NCBI GenBank assembly: GCA_004335835.1
Contig: RWJK01000473.1
Span: 1-14,208 of the forward strand
Source: Scenedesmus sp. ARA3
Lineage: Eukaryota > Chlorophyta > Chlorophyceae > Sphaeropleales > Scenedesmaceae
Direction of reading: 5' to 3'
Length of the DNA stretch: 14,208 bases
In this document: piece after piece, positions 10,955 through 14,208 of the stretch
How the letters are laid out: each line of letters starts with the position of its first letter
How positions within the stretch are numbered: the first letter of the stretch is position 1
Position numbers and translations under genes: made by a program
Notes under the pieces: generated by a model
Told to the model about the DNA's origin: nothing
Seen by the model: the letters and a program-made list of their open reading frames with translations, nothing else
Database searches by the model: none

Positions 10955-11746
10955 CATTGTGCAGATTGCCGCAGCAGCTTGCTAGTGTTGTGTTGTTGTA
11001 GCACATGTTTCTGTTCTTTGGCACGCGCGCGTTCCCCTACTTGCTGGCCGCCAGCTGCAGCCAACAGCAGTTGTGACAGTGGAGCAGCTGCTGTATTCTG
11101 CCACGGATGTGCAGCAGCAGGTGGTGCACCCTGAAATGCTTCTTGACGCTATCAGAGTGCGGCTTCAGCTTGGTACTGTGGCCGTAACACACCTGTAGTT
11201 GCCAGCAGCGACACAGCAGTGCAGCAGCTGATGTCCCGCGCCCCCCTCACTTGCAATGTTTGTCGTATTACAGAAGCGCCATGTCACTAATGTTTGTGTG
11301 CTGCATGTGTGTGTCTGTGAAATGCAGGCATGTCAGCAGGCAAGGGCTATGTTGATGTGTCCACAATTGACCCGGCCACAGCAGCAGCAGTGGCAGCAGC
11401 GGTGCGAGGCACAGGGGCACTGTACCTGGAGGCCCATGTGTCTGGCAGCAAGGGGCCGGCAGAGCAGGGGGCTCTCATCTTCCTCACTGCAGGCAAGTTC
11501 ACGGCAGGAACTTAGGGTATGAAGTTTGATGCGAAGTTGGTTGGGAAGCTGACTGAGGGTCCCTGAGGGCTCTCATCTTCCTTACTGCAGGCCAGTGGGC
11601 GGCGGCAACAGCGGATCATCAAGTGCAAAGTCCTGCAGCAGTGCCAGTGGCGGCACCTGGGCCCAACACAGGCTCAGCTTGTGACGTAGTTGGCAGACCT
11701 CCCTGGTTGAGGTTGATGATGCCCTAACCCACCCTGCCTGCTGCTG

Positions 11747-11783
<37 letters not shown>

Positions 11784-12003
11784 AGGCGACCAGGCGCTGT
11801 ACGATGCTGCTGCTGGCCGTCTCGACGTCATGGGCAAGGCGTCCTTCTTTCTGGGGGAGGTTTGGCTGCCAACGCACACCCTTGCTGCTGCTGCTGCTAA
11901 TGCTGCTGCAGGTGACCAGGCACTGTATGATGCTGCTGCCGGGCCTCTCGACGTCATGGGCAAGGCATCTTTCTTCCTGGGGGAGGTTGGTACGCTGCCC
12001 CTC

Positions 12004-12035
<32 letters not shown>

Positions 12036-12074
12036 CGCTGCTGCTGCTGCCGCTGCTGCTGCTGCTGCTGCTGC

Positions 12075-12107
<33 letters not shown>

Positions 12108-12871
12108 AGGCGACCAGGCGCTGTATGATGCTGCTGCCGGGGCCCTTGATGTGATGGGCAAGGCGTCCTTCTTCCTGGGCGAAGTTGGTACGCCTACCTT
12201 TCACCCTTGCTGCTGCTGCTGCTGCTCCTGCTGCTGCTGCAGGCGACCAGGCACTGTACGATGCTGCTGCTGGGCCTCTTGATGTGATGGGCAAAGCAAG
12301 CTTCTTCCTTGGGGAGGTTGGTGCTGGCGCCAACATGAAGCTGGTGGTGAATGCAGTGATGGGGGCCATGATGGGCGCCTTTGCGGAAGGCTTGAGCCTG
12401 GCCGACAGGGTGAGTGATGCCGGCTGGAAGGTTGCTGCACAGCGGGAACATAATGGTAGTATACATAGAGCTGCAAAGGGCGTTAAAGTGGTGGCACTGT
12501 AGGAAGGTGGCAACGGGGCGCAGCTGGATGGCCAGCGCCAGCGCCTCCTGCTTGGGGAGGTGAGCATGGCCGCCTGTCAGCATGAAGCTGGTGGTGAATG
12601 CGGTGATGGGCGCGATGATGGGCGCCTTTGCTGAGGCTTGAGCCTGGCTGACAAGGTGAGTGCAACGCAGTGATGGGTAACATGATGAGGATGAAGGCGA
12701 GCGCAGTTGGCTGGGGAAATCCATGATGTAGCCGCTTGCGTTGCATATGGTGCGGCACCAAGCATCTGCTGCTACACACTGTTGCATGGTGGCTGCATGT
12801 AGTCATCAACACCTCGCACCTGCTGTGCACCTGCACCTCGATTGACTGTTGCGGTCTCTGACCGCCACTCG

Positions 12872-12914
<43 letters not shown>

Positions 12915-13259
12915 ATCTGCTAATGATCCTTGATCAACACCTCATATCCCAAACCGCGCCAACAGATGGGCCTGCAGCAGCAGGACGTCATCGACGTTGT
13001 TGCACTGGGTGCCATTGCCTCTCCCATGTTTGCCCTCAAGGGCCCCGCAATGGCCAAGGGCAACTACCCAACCGCATTCCCTCTGAAGCACCAGCAAAAA
13101 GACCTGCGGCTAGCGCTTGCAGAGGCAGATGCAGCAGCACAGCCGCTGGCGGTGATTGCTGCTGCGAATGATCTGTATGTGCGGGCGCGGCAGCAGGGGC
13201 ATGGGGATGCGGACTTCAGTGCGGTGCTGGAGGCAGTCAAGGGCCAGCAGCAGCAGTAA
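9574..13259 (+). CDS. GLYR: Glyoxylate/succinic semialdehyde reductase, organelle-targeted
   Basis: NADPH-dependent reductase of the beta-hydroxyacid dehydrogenase family; converts glyoxylate to glycolate and succinic semialdehyde to gamma-hydroxybutyrate. Exons 9574-9855, 10306-10395, 10803-10914, 11328-11492, 12243-12409 and 12966-13259 total 1110 bases (369 residues plus TAA), all phases agreeing. Residues 1 to about 75 are Arg/Ala/Ser/Thr-rich, like a plastid or mitochondrial transit peptide. The nucleotide-binding motif is GFCGMGIMGVPM (83-94). Arg110 in VVVWNRS is where this family contacts the NADPH phosphate. Substrate motif: VSGSKGPAEQG (199-209). Catalytic lysine: Lys249 in ANMKLVVN. 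The C-terminal helix motif is PLKHQQKDLRLAL. Length and order match plant GLYR2, about 358 residues. Oddities: the intron after 11492 begins GC, not GT; the usual Pro before VSGS is His198; introns 1, 4 and 5 contain repeated copies of exon sequence. Confidence 0.95.
10078..10305 (+). repeat. Two tandem 114-bp copies of the start of GLYR exon 2
   Basis: Units 10078-10191 and 10192-10305 differ at one base (CTA versus CTG, both Leu). They lead directly into the functional exon at 10306. Each unit has a CAG acceptor, then codons for ALNLIKAGYKVVVWN, then the sequence departs from the exon after AACAG and runs into CTG-rich sequence ending GTGCAG. The copies lack the second half of the exon and its GTGAGC donor. 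The reading frame stays open through both units, with the CTG-rich part reading as leucine. If unspliced, each would insert 38 residues with a hydrophobic poly-Leu stretch into the nucleotide-binding domain. Confidence 0.9.
10505..10534 (+). repeat. Repeated copy of the GLYR exon 2 donor junction
   Basis: The string GGCGCCACGGTGAG followed by CAG repeats occurs at the true exon 2 end (10388-10401) and again here inside intron 2. It carries the end of the exon, its GT donor and the adjoining CAG run. It could act as a decoy donor. It may be a remnant of the same process that copied other junctions in this gene. Confidence 0.6.
10920..10952. repeat. (CAG)11 microsatellite in GLYR intron 3
   Basis: Eleven CAG triplets starting five bases inside the intron, straight after the exon 3 donor GTGAG. 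This is the opposite triplet orientation to the CTG tracts that precede the acceptors of the GDQ exon copies. Confidence 0.85.
11565..11597 (+). repeat. Partial copy of the GLYR exon 4 end (ALIFLTAG)
   Basis: GGGCTCTCATCTTCCTTACT followed by GCAGGC repeats the last 26 or so bases of exon 4 (about 11468-11493), with one synonymous CTC to CTT change. It lies inside the following intron. The exon end is itself pyrimidine-rich and ends in CAG, so this copy looks like a 3' splice site as well as an exon end. Confidence 0.6.
11750..11782. repeat. (CTG)11 tract before GDQ exon copy 1
   Basis: Eleven CTG triplets run directly into the CAG acceptor at 11783-11785. In this position the tract stands where a polypyrimidine tract would normally be. 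Confidence 0.85.
11786..11859 (+). repeat. GDQ exon copy 1 of GLYR
   Basis: This copy encodes GDQALYDAAAGRLDVMGKAS and then FFLGE, entering in the phase that exon 4 leaves. Compared with copy 4, which continues into the rest of the enzyme, it has ten synonymous codon changes and one replacement (Pro to Arg). It is followed by GTTTGG, so the possible donor GAG|GTTTGG gives a 74-base unit. No stop or indel is present. Confidence 0.85.
11912..11989 (+). repeat. GDQ exon copy 2 of GLYR
   Basis: It encodes 25 residues identical to copy 4 while differing at nine synonymous codons, including TCT versus AGC for serine. The acceptor is CTGCAG behind a short CTG run. The end GAGGTTG|GTACGC offers a GT donor that makes a 78-base, phase-symmetric unit. 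The alternative GAG|GTTGGT gives 74 bases. Confidence 0.87.
12011..12106. repeat. 32-triplet CTG tract with three CCG interruptions
   Basis: Twenty-nine CTG and three CCG triplets (pattern 8, 4, 7 and 10 CTG, separated by single CCG) end at the CAG acceptor of GDQ exon copy 3. It is the longest triplet tract in the window and would read as poly-Ala in the frame of the exon copies. Confidence 0.9.
12110..12187 (+). repeat. GDQ exon copy 3 of GLYR
   Basis: It encodes GDQALYDAAAGALDVMGKAS and then FFLGE. Compared with copy 4 it has nine synonymous codon changes and one replacement (Pro to Ala). Its end GAAGTTG|GTACGC matches the candidate donor of copy 2 and gives another 78-base symmetric unit. 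It is intact. Confidence 0.87.
12243..12321 (+). repeat. GDQ exon copy 4, contiguous with the rest of GLYR exon 5
   Basis: This is the copy used in the reference model, because it alone runs without a break into GAGANMKLVVNAVMGAMMGAF. It is also preceded by a CTG-rich tract ending in CAG (12241-12242 is the AG). An internal pyrimidine-rich stretch CTTCTTCCTTGGGGAG directly before GTTGGT could itself be read as a 3' splice site. Confidence 0.85.
12578..12660 (+). pseudogene. Frameshifted copy of the MKLVVNAVMGAMMGAF segment of GLYR exon 5
   Basis: It lies in the last intron and repeats 12331-12413, including the GTGAGT donor. From ATG at 12582 it reads MKLVVNAVMGAMMGAFAEA and then meets TGA at 12639. 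One base is missing in the run that is GAAGGC in the functional exon and GAGGC here. Before the indel there are five synonymous changes and no replacement; after it only Arg to Lys is implied. It is preceded by a CTTGGGGAGGTGAGC string and a CTGTCAG acceptor-like site. A weaker third fragment follows at about 12660-12685 (GCAGTGATGGG..CATGATG). Confidence 0.75.
12874..12912. repeat. (CTG)13 tract in GLYR intron 5
   Basis: Thirteen uninterrupted CTG triplets about 50 bases upstream of the last acceptor (CCAACAG|ATGGGCC at 12965/12966). Unlike the GDQ copies, this tract does not touch the acceptor. Confidence 0.88.
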
Positions 13260-13289
13260 TATTAGAAGTAGCAGCAGCAGTGGCATGCT

Positions 13290-13294
13290 TGTAA
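13290..13294 (+). terminator. Possible TGTAA polyadenylation signal of GLYR
   Basis: This is the only TGTAA I find in the GLYR 3' flank. It lies about 30 bases after the TAA stop, which would give an unusually short 3' UTR, so it may not be the signal used. Confidence 0.25.
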
Positions 13295-13762
13295 CGGTGG
13301 AGATGCGGCTTGCTGGCGAGTTGACTGCAGTGTGTGCTCCCAAGGCACACTAATAGTGTGACACTAGTGGCGCGCTGCGGTCACTTGATATAGGGTATGG
13401 GTTTGTGCTGTCCAGTGCATGGCCAGGCAGAGTGAAAAGCAGCTTAACCCCTTTTCAACATTCATAAACTCAAGGCCATAACAAGGGCTAGTGTTATCGC
13501 CCACAACATGCCTCTAGTAGAAGGTGATTCTCACCAAGAACCTCCAAGAGTCTTCATGACTGCTGAAGTTCAGCACCCTTGCTGTGCTGACTGTTTCACT
13601 TTCCGCATGCCGTCCGCTCTCCCCCCTTCCTAGCCACAGCATACCTGTTCTCGCTGCTCACTTGAGGATGGACACAGCCCTCTGTACATATACGCTCAGT
13701 CACCGCGCCGGTGTCTCACCTTCAACCAAAACGTCCCTGGAAGGGTTGTACGCGTTGTAGGC

Positions 13763-13785
13763 AGTGTGACTTTTAAAGTCACACT
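13763..13785. repeat. Perfect 11-bp-arm palindrome
   Basis: AGTGTGACTTT and AAAGTCACACT flank a single T. A related palindrome, CACACTA-A-TAGTGTG, is at 13346-13360. The nonamer TAGTGTGAC at 13354-13362 recurs inverted as GTCACACTA at 13778-13786, so the pair could be the ends of a roughly 430-base foldback or terminal-inverted-repeat element. Confidence 0.7.
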
Positions 13786-14104
13786 AGCAGTTTCTCGTGG
13801 CTACGCCACTCCTATCAACTAAGGATGGCAATGCACCTGTGCTTGCTGGTGCTATCCTAGGCCTTGAGCAGCACTTCAATCACCTGCACCTGTGTACAAC
13901 CTGAGCCACGCAGGCACCCCGTAACCCGTGCTACGTGTGCATTACTGCTGGAATCAGACTCAATCGAGTTTCTTTTTCGATCTTTGCTTCACTGCCAGTC
14001 ATCCCTGCTGTTGCCCGTGATGCTTTGCAGTAGCACCCCGCAACAGAACACCGCTGCACCCAGCCCGCGGTCTCGAACTGAATTCAAATGCTTAAAATAA
14101 CTTG

Positions 14105-14113
14105 TATATATAA
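14105..14113 (+). promoter_or_regulatory. TATA-like box near right edge
   Basis: TATATATAA is the best TATA match in the window. It lies about 95 bases from the right edge and may belong to a gene that starts beyond it. The string is nearly symmetric, so the strand is uncertain. Confidence 0.3.
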
Positions 14114-14208
14114 CTCTCACGCCTTCCTTTTCGTCCTCTGCACTTTTTCGAATCGCCCTGGGGTTCAACGGCCAGGTCCTAAGCCAGGCTTCTGACTGAC
14201 TGACGGAC

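Larger units (their letters stand above)
13260..14208. other. 3' flank of GLYR, no supported gene
   Basis: No exon is supported in these 949 bases. The stretch is less CAG-rich than the rest of the window. It contains palindromes at 13346-13360 and 13763-13785, and a TATA-like box at 14105-14113. Confidence 0.5.

Noticed and set aside
11830..12282. Plus-strand frame joining three GDQ copies through poly-Ala
   Set aside because: The frame is open only because CTG tracts read as alanine. It ends at copy 4 out of frame, and each copy has an acceptor, so the poly-Ala parts are better read as intron.
11674..12567. Minus-strand open frame of 297 codons across the GLYR exon copies
   Set aside because: It consists of antisense exon copies and poly-Ser from CTG tracts. 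Its internal repeats only reflect the plus-strand exon duplication.
13864..14100. Plus-strand 78-codon open frame in the right flank
   Set aside because: Short, with no recognisable domain and no supporting splice or start context.

Overview
The window looks like nuclear DNA of a green alga (Chlorophyceae). The evidence is a light-harvesting chlorophyll a/b-binding protein gene split by many short introns, GTGAGY-type splice donors, high GC, and dense CAG/CTG triplet runs in both exons and introns. A Scenedesmaceae or other Sphaeropleales source is my guess from the CAG-rich style; the sequence does not prove it. No bacterial operon features, tRNA, rRNA or CRISPR array were seen.

Layout. (1) Positions 1-2251, minus strand: an LHCII (LHCB/LHCBM) antenna gene, six visible exons, running off the left edge so that about the last third of the protein is missing. 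(2) About 2340-4260: roughly 1.9 kb with no gene I can support. It separates the LHCII promoter from a divergent plus-strand gene. (3) 4522 (5' end unresolved) to 8695, plus strand: a gene of at least 1164 codons for an unrecognised Ala/Ser/Gln-rich protein with six Arg-Arg/Lys-Arg-x-Ser sites. (4) 8696-9573: intergenic. (5) 9574-13259, plus strand: a complete organelle-type NADPH-dependent glyoxylate/succinic semialdehyde reductase (GLYR, beta-hydroxyacid dehydrogenase family), 369 codons in six exons whose phases all agree. (6) 13260-14208: 3' flank with palindromes and a TATA-like box near the right edge.

The most unusual part is the GLYR gene. Three of its exons, or parts of them, are repeated inside its own introns. 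The 'ALNLIKAGYKVVVWN' exon start occurs three times in nearly identical 114-bp units. The 'GDQALYDAAAG..LDVMGKASFFLGE' block occurs four times, each directly behind a CTG-rich tract ending in CAG. The 'MKLVVNAVMGAMMGAF' block occurs twice, the second time with a 1-base frameshift. The four copies of the GDQ block differ at 9-10 synonymous codons but at only 0-1 amino acids, compared with the copy that continues into the rest of the enzyme. This pattern suggests that the spare copies are, or were until recently, translated. The family of the enzyme is well known; the arrangement of exon copies embedded in CTG-rich introns is what I would examine first.

The LHCII antenna protein acts in the thylakoid, and GLYR detoxifies glyoxylate and succinic semialdehyde. 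I see no sequence evidence that the three genes are functionally linked beyond lying next to one another.
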